Below, piece after piece: positions 35,801-47,125 of a DNA stretch of 64,000 nucleotides. The stretch is from Pisolithus tinctorius (lineage: Eukaryota > Basidiomycota > Agaricomycetes > Boletales > Pisolithaceae). A model generated the notes under the pieces. It was not told the origin of the DNA and ran no database searches. It saw only the letters and a list, made by a program, of their open reading frames with translations. Each line of letters starts with the position of its first letter. Positions within the stretch are counted from its first letter, which is position 1. The stretch covers positions 992,001 to 1,056,000 of the forward strand of contig JANFAH010000018.1 in assembly GCA_024663395.1 (NCBI GenBank), in the 5' to 3' direction. Both the position numbers and the translations under genes were made by a program.

Positions 35801-36134
35801 ATCCCATAGTGAAACCGAAGAGCCTGCGGCACATGCAACAAATCTGCCGTTAGATGCTACAGGTACCCGAGGTTGATTTTCATGGATCGACCATTCGGAA
35901 CATAAAGACTTGGAAATGTCAAAGCAGGTGATTTTTCCTTGGCTCCCGACGAACAGTTGCTGGCCATCAGATGACCAGGTCAACGGAGTGCGCGACAATG
36001 AATTGGTTGAACCCTTTTTGCCTGAATCGAACAAGATCCTGCCATTGTGGGTACTGTAGACGAGGCAGCCATGATCACGAGAGACAGTGGCAAATCGGCT
36101 GCCGTCTCATCATATCCAGTAAATTTTGTCTGTA

Positions 36135-36690
36135 AGATTTTGTATGGCCTGCCAAAGAAGCACAATGGGCTGGCCACAATAACATATAATATATCTGGCT
36201 GTACTACCATTGCTACCCTTATACATGTATGTTACATGAGTAAGACCTCAAGGACATATATGTGACTGTCAACTGCTGCCAAGGTGGGGATGCATCACAG
36301 TAAGTCAGCACTATTATGGTTATGTGCAAGTCCTGACAATTTATTCTGGTAACTGACATTGTCTGACATCATTGTTTAACATGTAAGGTCTGTCCTCAAT
36401 TAGTGTGTATTGTACTTTGTAGGGAACTTTGTATGGCATGCCAAAGAAGTGCAATGGACTGGCCACAGTAACATAGAATATATTTGGTTGTACTACTCAC
36501 ATGAGTAAGACTTCAAGAACATATATGTGACTGTCAACTGATGCCAAGGTGGGGATGCATCACAGCAAGTCAGCATTGTTCCAGCTATGCACAAGTCCTT
36601 GTAGTTTTCTCTGGCAACTGACATTACCTGACATCATTGTTTAACATGTAAGGACTGTCCTCAATTAGTGTGTATTGTATTTTGTAGGCA
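36135..36690. repeat. Tandem duplication of a ~280-bp unit
   Basis: Two copies, about 36,135-36,420 and 36,421-36,690. Shared strings include TTTGTATGGC, AACATATATGTGACTGTCAA, AGGTGGGGATGCATCACAG and AACATGTAAGG..CTGTCCTCAA. The copies have diverged by substitutions and a small deletion. It sits just outside the truncated end of duplication copy B. Confidence 0.85.
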
Positions 36691-37530
36691 GGCAGACACT
36701 GACTTGCAACATAGACAAAATCATTGAGGTGCATCCATTTCCACCAAATGTTTGGACACCATGTTGAGTCCCATGTAATATGGCTGTTATCATGTGATTT
36801 CTGGACATTAGTAAGTCATGCTGCATTCATTAGTATATTTGCTGGGAAGTTGTCAGGAGCTGTCACTTGGTGTTGAGATTGTATTAGCAGAAGCCACATG
36901 AGTAAATGTTGACTGAAATCTACATGGCTACTGTGAGTTTTTGTCAGGGTTAAGGTAGATGGTATTGCTTTGGCATGCTGGTATGTAAATAGATATTGTC
37001 CACAATGTAGTCCCTGTTACATTACAAGTCTCCAACCTCAGAACTATATTGAGTCCTTCAGCCCAACAGTATCCAGTAGGCATATCATCCTACCTTGCAA
37101 GCAAGTAGCCCTTGATCTGCAATCTAAACAATTACTTATTAGCATTCACCATGTCCTGCCAATTCTGGTTATTCTGCAAATCTTGTGGCATGATACAACT
37201 ACATGCCAATTGTTGTCCCATTGCTATGTAGTTGGTGGATTATCCCACCTTGGAATAAGAGCAACAAACAAACAACATATGGAACACTACCACTGCTGTG
37301 TAAATTTATTTATAACATCACAGTACATGGGCAGGCAGAGATCATTCAGCAGATGCTGCAATCCTAGGACCATGTGGACATAAACATTACTCTTTGGGCT
37401 GCATTGGTGCATGCAATGAATATATCTATATATTAGAAGCTGCCATCCCAGCAGAAGATAGGGGATGCACTGGAATTACAATAATTGAGCTACTTGTAAT
37501 GAATGGGAATGTGACATCAGGTAATCAAAA
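36691..37530. other. AT-rich intergenic sequence
   Basis: No gene supported. A plus-strand frame at 36,970-37,383 is open but of low-complexity hydrophobic composition without motif or splice context. Confidence 0.45.
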
Positions 37531-38996
37531 TTATTCCATCTCTTTGGCCAAGCGCTGGGCTGCAAGTTGGGACACCGACAATTTCTTGACTGCAGCGGCA
37601 GGCAACGTGATCGGTTGGTTCTTACCAAAAGCCTTGCTAAAAAGATGTCAGAGCATAGTGTGAGTTGAATTTGGGACGCATACCGATTCCACCATGCAAG
37701 CAGCTCATCCACTCGTTTCTTAGCTGCAGGGCCTGGCAGATCTTCGAAAAAATCCAAAATCGCATTGTAGAATTGTGAATAGTCAAAGTTGCCGTCCACA
37801 TTGTGCCAGGTGTTGGCGGAGGAAAGGGCGAAGCGGACCTAAGATGGTAAGGGATTGAGAATACATGACCGGAGCATAGCATACCTGGACTGCCGTGTAT
37901 GCAATTGACCGAGGAGTGACTGCCTTCATGCCAAGGATTGAAGCAACGTGATTCTTAGTTGCTGCCTTCTGGTTGGAACTCCCCTGATGGCGTCCAGGCG
38001 TTGCGCGATCCTCGTCAAGGTCCCGGATGGATGAAGGTGATGTGAATATGAACTTAAACACCTACAGAAGTCAACGCCACAAACAGTAGCTACCCAGAAA
38101 TCGATTCCACATACCTTAATCAAAAGTGAAGATCAGAAGAGTCCTCGCTCAGCATCTGTTGAGTAAAACTCGAAATTTTCATAAAGGAAGAGCGGCCAAG
38201 AATATGCTGTGACAAGGTAAGATGGGTTGCAATCCCGAATCCTGTCTTTCATGCTGGTCTGGCATTAGTACATGAAAGAAATTGTAGGTGGTTTAAGTAC
38301 TTACATGGCTAGGTCCCAATCGAACTCTGCTGGGCAGATTAACTTGCCAGTAACATCATGCATGAACCCGCGCTCATCTTTGGTGGTAGTGCGGAGGGGA
38401 GGCTCAATGGGATGGAACAAGTCAGTCAACCAAGACACGATGTCTTGTTTGAGATTAGCCATGTCATCTCCACGTGCCCCATCAGCTCCTTTTTGAAGCT
38501 GCTTGCAAATATCTTCGAGCTCATCAGCAGTGCTGTGCAAAATAATCTTTTTCATCCAAGGAAGAACTGTGATGAGTTCCTCAAAGGATTTATAGAGACG
38601 GTCGTCACTTTTAGCAATTAGTTAGAAACCGATCAACTGTTTGAATTCACATACTTGCAGGTGTTCTCCAAGTCAGACTCGTTATGGTCATTTTCTTGAA
38701 ACTCTTGATGGCGGTCGAACACTGTGATGAGATCTTCGACATTTTCATAAAGAGTTACCAGGCGTCTTATTGCTCTGCCCTGATGAACATACGAGTCCTG
38801 TTGCCTATGGTGGATCGGCGAACAAGTAAAAATGTCAAATGGTAAATACACACCTGCGGGATTTTTTCGAGCTTGCTCTTATGGTTTCAAGCTCGAGCTC
38901 AAGGGCTGCTATCTGCCTCTTCGATCTGCAGTGCGCAACATGCAGAGCATCTTCGTCACCAGAGGGCTGCCTGTCGTCAGACTGTGACTCTGCCAT
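37531..38996 (-). pseudogene. DUF6698-type protein, seven exons in frame except one TGA
   Basis: Exons: 38996-38854, 38804-38655, 38607-38305, 38253-38115, 38061-37885, 37838-37684, 37636-37531; introns are 46-53 bp with GTNNGT donors. They sum to 391 codons with TAA at the end. Recognition strings for this agaricomycete family of unknown function: GADGARGDDMANLKQDIVSW, RGFMHDVTGKLICPAEFDWD, FKFIFTSPSS, SVTP-like AVTPRSIAYTAVQVRFALSS, FYNAILDFFED and ELLAWWNR. A coiled coil (AALELELETIRASSKKSRR) opens the protein. The only lesion is TGA at 38135-38133 in GLF-stop-SSLLIK, where relatives as I remember them have Arg. It is either a very young pseudogene or a sequence/edited site. Confidence 0.75.
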
Positions 38997-39639
38997 GCCT
39001 GGAGCTCTGAAGGTGGTAGTGGGCAGCAGCTAGCAGCATGCTTTTGCAGGCAGGCGCACTTAATAGACTCGGCGTGCAATATCGTTTACATGACTACAGA
39101 ACTTCGGATGTCAGGTTGAAATTTCATCTGCGAGATGGTTGAATTACAGCATATGAATTGTTTGAGAACTCAGCATGTACCGCAGTGCTGTTTCAGCGCT
39201 AAGCGTTTTGCAGATTGTTCATCAGTCCGAGACTGATGGCCCAGGTTGAAATTTCACCTAAGCGATTTCTTGACAGGGCGTGCCTCCTGGAATACAGCAA
39301 GAGAATTCCACTGAGTGTTTGCTATTATGTCATGTTGAGACTCCAAGTGCTTTTTGCCATATGCTAATGAGTTAGGGCACTCGAGGGTAGCTTTGAAACG
39401 CTCCCAGAATGGTCCCGATCAACCAACAGGATTTTTACTCAGCACTAGCATTATTGCTATCTAGCTTGCATGATAAAAATGTACAGTAATCTACGTGGGG
39501 TCCATGACGACAAAAACATACTAGATATGTGCCAGTTGCTTGGAGGGACATCCAGCAAGAGACATAGGCACAAGCCAAAGAAAAACTCCCTACAGAGGCT
39601 TACCCCCATACACAAGGTACACAACTACAGCGAAGTGGT
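38997..39639. other. Intergenic, no gene seen
   Basis: Upstream region of the DUF6698-like gene and downstream of the RPB1 pseudogene. It contains a short repeated phrase (GGTTGAAATTTCA at about 39,114 and 39,244) and nothing else recognised. Confidence 0.45.
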
Positions 39640-42600
39640 CGTCGCCTGTAAGTGCATAGTGGGGTGTGCAGAACGGGAAGAGAGCGACAAAGCAACAAAT
39701 GAGATATACTGTATATAAACAGGAAGTGCACATGGACCAGCAAGATGCACATGCCACTTGCATGGGGGTGCAGGCAAGGTCTCTCGTGCTTTGCAGTCTT
39801 GGGTCGGCATCATGTCGGATCTTTTGCCCAAAGGACTCTGCCCGTATCCAAGGAATGAGATCTCCTCCGCCATTTGCCATTGACAGTGGGGCGAGAATGC
39901 CACTGACTTGCCCTTGAAGTTACTCTCTGACCATGCGGGGGAGTGCATGTTATACGGCGTCATTGCCACGCCGCTGTCCACATGCGTAGCAAGTATATTT
40001 TGCACTGGCAAACGATGGGATCTTGTAGTGTGTCAATGCCCAGTGCGATACGACATCAAAGGCACTCGTACCCATGGGCACGAGCTGGCCGAACATTACA
40101 TTTTCTGTGATGCCATGACAATCATCCTTTTCACCAACGACAGTGGCTTCCATCAAAATCTCCACCGTTTCCTCAAACGAGCAAGGCATTGGGACACCAG
40201 TTCTAGCTGGAGCTTCGACTCGATTTCCTCATCCGAGATGGCAAAGAATTCCACGAACTCGGAGTCTTCTTCAATTACGGTGGATGTAGGGTCGGGGTCG
40301 TACCAAATCTCGACTGCAGCAGTTAAAGTCCGAAGCGACCCGGGCAACATCAGACTCCAAGTATATGGAAAGCAGAGGTGTTTTGATATTGGTGACGACA
40401 TTGGTAATTTCTTTTGAACCGGATGCACCGATCGTAACATTCTTGCTGGATACGCAGGTGTAATGGAAGGTGTTAAGTGACATCTGAGTAACTGGTTCAC
40501 CAATGGATTGGGCGACAAGGGTACTGCACATTTCTCCAGGGTTGACAAGGGATTGGTTGAACTTCGCCTGGATCCCACCCAACACCCACTCAGACACTTC
40601 ACAGTTGAGATGGAACTCTTCTAACACACGGCAAGTAGCGAGTGTGGCTCGTACATGCAAGCAGAAGGTCACCAAAGCGCTCGCCTGCGCTTCCCTACCG
40701 AGTTCATCATCGTCCAGCAGAGCCAGGAGCCTCTCTGTGAGTTGGTGGACTGCGTTGACAATGTACGCTGGTGCGAGGTCACTAGGCTTGTGGCAGTCGA
40801 TGTGAAAGATCTGAACGGCATTCTAAGTGATACGATGCGGATTGACAGGCATGTGGTGGGGAGTAAGGTTGTCTGCACGAAGGAAAATGAACCACCACAA
40901 TTCGGGATGATCCTGTACGGGTCAACTGTATTCTTCGTCAAGCTTCACTTGCAACTCAAGGGAGCTGTTGTCGATACCGATCTGCAGAACTCCAGGAAGC
41001 GTCACCTCCTTGTCCATGACGTCAACACGGACTTTGTGCTCGAACTCCCTATCCTGAGCTCGAACGCGCCAATCCTTTGGTGCTCGATGAATGTGCCATC
41101 CTTCTCACCCTCTCCATATATGAGCTGGATGAGGTCGCCCAACAAATTGCACACTGTATGTCACAGCAGACCGTGACGTCCTCTAGCGCCTTGACAAGAC
41201 ATTGTTAGATGTAGCTTGTCTCCGCCGTTTTGACAGCGGTATTGACAAGACCTTCTTGACCAATACACCATGGAAAAAGAACTCCTGGGGGGAGGTCAGA
41301 CCGCACAGATATGAACTCCCCTCGCCTCCAGACTAAAGTCATCCTTAGTGAAGTGAGTTAACGTCTGATAGCAGAAGCCGAATGGTGTACGCTTTCCTTC
41401 TACACTCTGCCGCCTGACATAGGTGGACATCTGCGAGACATTGCTGTATGAATCTGTAGATCCTGCACTGACCATCTGCTTGACATTGTCATCCTCTTTC
41501 AAGTGCTCCTGCGCGTATCGACCAGACTGGTCACGGCCAAGGCTAAGTTCACGTTCCACTATACTGAAGGATTCTCAGATAATCATGCCGGGTGTGACCT
41601 TCAAGCGGTTGCGATATGCATCATCGATGATCTCCTGGACCCTGTGCTCCTTCTCTGCAATTTTTTCGGTGATGAAGCTCACTACTTTCGGTCCAGAAAA
41701 AGTATCACCAATGCCGATACTGAAACCATTATGGCAAAGCCCATAGTTGATGACCCTCTGCATACCAGTGAAGACTTGAAGTGGGGCTGAGACCTTTCTC
41801 ACAGAAGGCAACAAGTATGGGACCACCTTGGGTCGCGCTGGCCGCCTTTTTGTCAACGATGCCATACAGAATTTCACCATTGTCGACCATCATGCCATCG
41901 TCAAGGATTGGGTTCAATGTTTTCTAATCCAATGCACGACGAATATTGAATCCACACGGAATAGCCATGCTCAGAATTTATTCACCTATCCAGAGAGGCT
42001 TTGGCTTGATAATGGCTGGCAGCAGGACATGACCATCCCAATTAGGTACCCAGAGGAGAATGTTTTGAACTTGGTTCCAGTCAGGGAACATGTCCCGCAG
42101 CATGTACTTGCGGATACCGCACAGCATATCCTGCGCGACACCCACAAGGAGTTTGTCAGCTTATGGCGAAATGATCTGATTCAAACAGCATCAGCGACGA
42201 AGAATAGACGATGGAGGGCATGCACGAACCTGCAGCGTACCAATGCAATCTGTGATGATTCTGCACAAGTCTCAGACTGTGGTATACTGAACAATGATTA
42301 TGAACACACACAACTGGTAACTAACAACCTTGGACTTACTGCATGTTCATCTCGTCACCACCGAAATCAGCATTATAAGGGGACCTCACGGAGGGGTTCA
42401 GGCGGGAGGCTAGAAAAGTTGTCAGCATGAGGAACTCTGAGACATCTAAGAGCTTACTCGAGTAGGGCATCAGCTTCACCTGGTGACTCATATTTAAGGA
42501 TATAGCCAACCCCCCGTCCTTCAAAAGTCGTCCTACTATCCAACCGTATTGGAGAAACGCATCGACACTTGCAGTGCTGCAAGTCAATACATTCTCCGGT

Positions 42601-42947
42601 ATCCCTGACATCGTATCTTGCTCCTGGATAAGTCGAGAGCCCATTCCGAACGAGTTCTTGCAGGTAAGCAATGTTGTACGGGTCACTACACAGAGACGTT
42701 AGCGACAACCCCACCACCATCTGTCGATACGTACCTTGTTCAGGGTACGTAGGACTCATGCCTATACTTATGGAAACACCAGCTTCGTCCAGTTCCAAGT
42801 TTGGGTCACCAGTGATGACCATGCGGGTGGAGAAGTCCACACGTTCACCCATCAGGTTGCCACGTAGATGTCCTTCTTTGTCCTTTAGCCATACCTGGAT
42901 GGCTTTCACAGGTCAGCCTGAGTTCTGGAGGGCTTGAGGGGTACCGG

Positions 42948-43408
42948 TGTAGGAATAGGTAAAATAGATGTACCTATAATGGTAATAGTCAGTAATGGGC
43001 GAGTTTAGTGCTCGACCCAAAAGGGAGGTTCTCTCTGGAGAAAGAAGTGTAGTAAAAGTAAAAAATGCGAACTAGAAAAAAAGATACTTAGCTGTGCCTG
43101 TCTAATACTCTTGCCAGTCCTCCTGGCACTTTGGGTACTCCCCAAAGTAATAAATCTAACTTTGAAAACTCGCCAAAATGCGAGACTAAATCACCCTACT
43201 ACTGAGGGCCTGTGACATGTACTTGGTTGTTATGGTAAACTGAACTTGCGCGAACACAGCACATGTGCTTAGTCAGCGACGCGGCTGCTCGTCACCAAGT
43301 CCAGGGGTACAAACACAAAAACAAAGGCAAGAAATAAAACAAGTCCTTCCACCCCTAAACTCCCGACCAAGACGGATTCTCCTAGGGAACTCGAACTCGT
43401 TCCCTACA
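42948..43408 (-). repeat. 3' LTR of element 3
   Basis: 461 bp, TGTAGGAATAGG...GTTCCCTACA on the plus strand; no difference from 52607-53067 noticed. Confidence 0.95.
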
Positions 43409-44550
43409 TCCGAGGGGTGGTTTAGAACTCGACCGTCCTCGGTCGCTCTCCTCCTCGCATGAACATCCTCATCCTCGCATCTGCTTCCCTCGACCTCACC
43501 ACATATCCTCATGCCCTTCAAACACAACTCTTTGCCCCTAACCTCCTCACTACTTGAACATGACCCCCCTCCTTCCCAAAACACGCTCCTGATCTCGCTG
43601 AACAACCCTCTTCATCCTCAAAACCTCTCGCCCTCAAACACAACCCTTTCCACCTGCAAAGTGCCACCTGGCCTCTCGAACACACACCCTGCCTCTCGAA
43701 CACTCCCCTCAAGGCCCAAACCTCAAACCAAAAGACGACGGAGATAATCTCCAGGCAAGCGAACAAGTGAGTAATAAATCGAGTGCAGAGCGAGTCAATG
43801 ACAGCTCTTCAAGGCACAGTCTTTGTGCGAAACAGTAACAGAGTGTAATGCAGCTCAGCGGATGCTGGCCCTCTACGAGGCAGCTCGAAGACTTATATAT
43901 GTACCTAAAACAAATCTCGATCAGTCGTGTATTTACTATCCTTATATGCATATGTGCTCTCGACTACTGCTCGTCCTTAAGACGATTTAGCACCAAGAAA
44001 AACAATGGAACTCGAAACTATAAGTCGGGGTGAGTAGAACCACCCAAAGACTACTGCGACTTGGTTGAATGATTTCGCTCGAAGCAAAACTCAAATGAAA
44101 GAAAAACCATATATATACGCTCACCGGGACCTTTGCTCCATCCACCTGTCCCATTCCTATTTCACAGTCTCGACTCGCTGTGCACGCGCGCCCTTGATTT
44201 CTCATACTTCGTCCAGTACTTCGTCTGGTCTCCATCTGGTGGCCAAAGCCCTTGCGCTAAGTATCGCTGAGTGACTTCGAGTCGCCCATCTTCATTCACT
44301 ACTTTTTCACTGCTAGAAACCAAGTACTTCAATGTAGCACATGTTCGAGCTCTAATAAAACCTGTCACCTTTAGTTTGTAGATCCTTGAGCCTCCTTCGG
44401 AGATAGGTCTTCGACCCCGACGGGTGTATGCACTGACTTCGTTCGATCTTGACCTCGAGAAGCTTTCACAGTCGAGGTTTGTCCTCGCAACTTGGCAGTC
44501 ACCCTTGACCACAGCCGACCGTTCGCATTCGCACTTGTCAAATACCCTAA
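43409..44550. other. 3' part of element 3 internal region
   Basis: A C-rich plus strand with CCTCAAAACCTC- and CTCGAACAC-type near-repeats (43,440-43,740), then sequence with weaker versions of the intron-like module. Minus-strand frames (44,755-44,162) are open over part of it but show no domain. Confidence 0.45.
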
Positions 44551-44935
44551 CACCAATCATTTGTAAGTAACTTGTCACAAAAACCAAAGGAGATGAAGAG
44601 CATTTGGGCTCTGGGTGTGAATTCATGTCGCTTCGAACGTGTTGAGTGCTACTTTGTTTTTCTGGCAGTTGATCCGCTTCGAGGTGACTTAAAACTTCAC
44701 CCGTACTTCGTAGTCTTTCGCGCACTCTAGAATAACCCGGCCATAAGTAAAACACTTGGAGACAAAAATAAAACTTTGGGCCATTGAGCCCTCTCAGCGC
44801 GTCTCTGAGATCTCTTGCATGTCTTGCACGGTCTTGTGCTGCTGCAGCTAGCCATCATAGGTCAATCCGAAGCCTTCGTACTTGTAAGCGCAGTTGTCCT
44901 CGGCTGAAGTCATCGCATATCCTAATATAAAGCAG

Positions 44936-47125
44936 TCATAAGTAAAGCAGCTCAAAGTAAAAACTGAACATCGAGCTGTTGTGCTCACTCTGTGTGACTC
45001 GGATGCTTCTTGCATGCCGCACACCCTCTCGTCTACTCAAACTTGCACCTTCATCTTCTCCTTCAGACAGCAGAGGCCGCGCATCGATCTCGTTGTACGT
45101 TTTAGATCTGTGGGTACTTTGCTCGAAGCTGATAGTGGACCCTCGTATAGCAATCGCCATTTGTCGTAGGTACCTGTTTCCCCTAGAATAACGCAGACGT
45201 AAGTAAGGCATTTCGAAATCAAAACGAAAACTCGAGCTGTCGAGCTCAGGGTCTGCGCCCATCATGCTTTGCCTCCCTCGAATGATGCTTCCTATTTTGC
45301 GCGGCTGTCGATCCACATCCAGTCCTGTCGTCGTTGCTAATATCCGCCGTGCCACCTCCCAGCCTTCATCATTGAACATCTCTTTCCCTTCGATACTGTG
45401 CTGTAATGTTAGCATTCTTTCTCTCACATACTGTACCCATTCCCCCCATTTGTAGTAGCATCGTTGTGCCGCACTGCGTTGCTCCACACCGACAGTCTGC
45501 TGTCCCTTCTCGTATGCCACTTCCCATTCTTGAATCCTAGCCACTTGGACAGCGCTTGTACTCCTTCGCATATACCGAGTTTTCCTACAATAACACAGTA
45601 GTAAGTGAAACGGCACAAAATAAAAGAGAACGAGGGAGCTGTTGAGCTCGGTGCTTGAATCTCCTATGGTTCTCCTCCATCGAATGTCTGTTGTCGCTTC
45701 AAACGACCATCGCTTAACCACGACCCGTGATACCATCATTTGTACTCCTATCACCTTCTGCAGTCGCGTGTATGTATCTTGTATCTTTGGGCTTGACAGC
45801 CATTGCTCGCACTCGTCGAATAGTTCTGTAACTTCTAAGATATATATCGGTTTTCCATTTGTGATGAAGGACGCTTGCTCATCGGCTCGAGAATGGACAA
45901 CGAAGCCTGTAGGTTCACGTGGGTCGAATGGGGTGTTGTACGCGGATAGGATGGATTCAGCGTTGGGTGGTGGTGTGACATAGGGACCGAGTGTCCGCGT
46001 CATGCAGTGACATTCGGTTGTGGCACATATGGGAGGGAGAGCGCGGTGTAGAGATTCGTTGAGCTTTGCTGTTGCGCCCTCAGGGTCTAGTCTAGGTTCG
46101 CTCGACATGGTAGAGGAGCAGGAGGGAGGAAGAACGAGCTCGTTCCCAGCGAGTAGGATCGTGCGTGCGATGTTCCCGTTGTAGGTACAATCGAACAGAC
46201 TTCTGCTGCCACCTATCTGGCTGTCTCTGGACCCGAACACCCCCGCAGGACGTAACGCGATGGTCAACAGCCCATCCTTTCCATTTGCCTCTAGCACGAT
46301 CTTCTCTCCCTGGGCTTTGGAATCATTATACGTGTCGAATGGCTTCTCCAGATAGGGCACTTGTTCATCGACATTCACGACGTCGGTGCTGTCAAATACG
46401 ACGCCTGTGGAACTCGTGTAGACAAGCTTACGGACACCGGCTGTGATGGCTCCGTCGATGATGGCTCGGGTGCCTTCGACGTAACCCCTGAAGTAGATGG
46501 AGGGGTCTTTCGTGCCTCGCCGTAGTAAGGCATTCTGTACAATATATGCAACGCCTGATTTGTTCAATATATCCAACACGTCCCGTTCGTCTGTGATGTC
46601 TTCCAAATAAAACGAAGCATGGCCATGATGTCTCTGCACAATATCCAACACGGGGACGGTGTCTCCCCTCGCCAACTGTTCGATGGTTCGTCGACCTATA
46701 AACTCGCTTTGATTGGCAGTAAGGTAAGTGTCTTCTTCTTGAAGGGACGCAGTCGCAGGTTGTCTCGATCGGGACCTTTGTACTGTAAGCACATCAACAC
46801 TCAAGGATTCGTTGATGCTCTGTAAAAATTCGCGATCCCTAAAATGCGGTAGCTGTAAGTTAAATGTTTCAAAGAAAAATTTAAAATTCAGGCCATCAGG
46901 CCCACTCGATGTGACTTCGACACTTCTCGCACGTCTTGCTTCTTGTTGCGACTTCAAACCTCGCCATCGCACTGCTCTTGTGGCATTTCGCAGTCGCTGT
47001 ACTTGTCGCTCTGTATGTTGATACCTTGCTTCTTCGAAGTCGTTGTCTATCCTAAAGTAACCTAACTGTGAGTAAAAAGCCGTGCCACTAAAATCGAAAC
47101 TTGGGCCATCGCACTCAGCGTCCAT
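44936..47125 (-). CDS. Composite ORF of element 3 with embedded Erg26-like segment
   Basis: A 729-codon open frame from ATG 47125 to TGA near 44936. Parts, by residue: about 1-135, two module-type repeats with charged helices (FEEARYQHTERQVQRLRNATR); about 137-335, an Erg26-like segment; about 340-505, unrecognised, containing HCMTRTLGPYVTPPPNAE and LFDECEQWLSSPKIQDTYTR; the rest, three more module repeats (YLRLRYSRGNRYLRQ, HLLLCYCRKTRYMRR). If the modules are introns the real product would differ. The frame is unusually long for chance, and the repeats share a phase because several spacings are multiples of 3. Gene status uncertain. Confidence 0.45.
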   Translation of the reverse strand: MDAECDGPSFDFSGTAFYSQLGYFRIDNDFEEARYQHTERQVQRLRNATRAVRWRGLKSQQEARRARSVEVTSSGPDGLNFKFFFETFNLQLPHFRDREFLQSINESLSVDVLTVQRSRSRQPATASLQEEDTYLTANQSEFIGRRTIEQLARGDTVPVLDIVQRHHGHASFYLEDITDERDVLDILNKSGVAYIVQNALLRRGTKDPSIYFRGYVEGTRAIIDGAITAGVRKLVYTSSTGVVFDSTDVVNVDEQVPYLEKPFDTYNDSKAQGEKIVLEANGKDGLLTIALRPAGVFGSRDSQIGGSRSLFDCTYNGNIARTILLAGNELVLPPSCSSTMSSEPRLDPEGATAKLNESLHRALPPICATTECHCMTRTLGPYVTPPPNAESILSAYNTPFDPREPTGFVVHSRADEQASFITNGKPIYILEVTELFDECEQWLSSPKIQDTYTRLQKVIGVQMMVSRVVVKRWSFEATTDIRWRRTIGDSSTELNSSLVLFYFVPFHLLLCYCRKTRYMRRSTSAVQVARIQEWEVAYEKGQQTVGVEQRSAAQRCYYKWGEWVQYVRERMLTLQHSIEGKEMFNDEGWEVARRILATTTGLDVDRQPRKIGSIIRGRQSMMGADPELDSSSFRFDFEMPYLRLRYSRGNRYLRQMAIAIRGSTISFEQSTHRSKTYNEIDARPLLSEGEDEGASLSRREGVRHARSIRVTQSEHNSSMFSFYFELLYL
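46120..46715 (-). pseudogene. Captured fragment of a sterol C-4 decarboxylase-type dehydrogenase (Erg26-like)
   Basis: Erg26 (3-beta-hydroxysteroid dehydrogenase/isomerase family) oxidises sterol 4-alpha-carboxylates in ergosterol synthesis. Here FIGRRTIEQLARGDTVPVLD, DITDERDVLDIL, YFRGYVEGTRAIIDGAITAG, VRKLVYTSSTGVVFDSTDVV, VDEQVPYLEKPFDTYNDSK, LLTIALRPAGVFG and LFDCTYNGNIA follow the family in order, with the YxxxK catalytic pair (YNDSK). The Gly-rich NAD-binding loop at the start is degraded (NQSEFIG instead of GGSGFLG). About 20 residues are missing between FGSRDSQ and GGSRSLFD, and the C-terminal third is absent. It is a fragment carried in frame by element 3, not an active enzyme. Confidence 0.85.

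Larger units (their letters stand above)
28470..36034 (-). pseudogene. WD40-TPR-HET gene, copy B (5'-truncated, split by element 2)
   Basis: Minus-strand fragments in order. The last few WD40 blades, 36034-35570 (SVSLWDCMSHKQIGG, YLACGSADGKITVHNL). TPR exons over about 35,540-34,270 (ALLGQGDRERALRTFDLAF; here the CGA is intact). The HET domain at about 34,235-33,100 (YVMFSHAWQG, WSDTCCIDKSTSS, MTRAWTLQELLSP). A C-terminal exon is cut at 32,837 by element 2 within HHIRGP; the rest continues at 28,733-28,470 (VTWGDGSESDTN...KVLEIL). The C terminus is in frame here, unlike copy A. Missing N-terminal blades and the insertion make it a pseudogene. Confidence 0.85.
27779..36107. repeat. Segmental duplication, copy B, interrupted by element 2
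   Basis: Homologous to 16,603-20,873 at 27,779-28,733 and 32,837-36,107; the intervening 28,734-32,836 is an LTR element plus its target duplication. Homology stops abruptly inside the WD40 exon near 36,107, so copy B lacks the 5' half of the gene. Confidence 0.88.

Noticed and set aside
40655..42430. Plus-strand frames of 173 and 200 codons
   Set aside because: They lie antisense to clear RPB1 homology on the minus strand.
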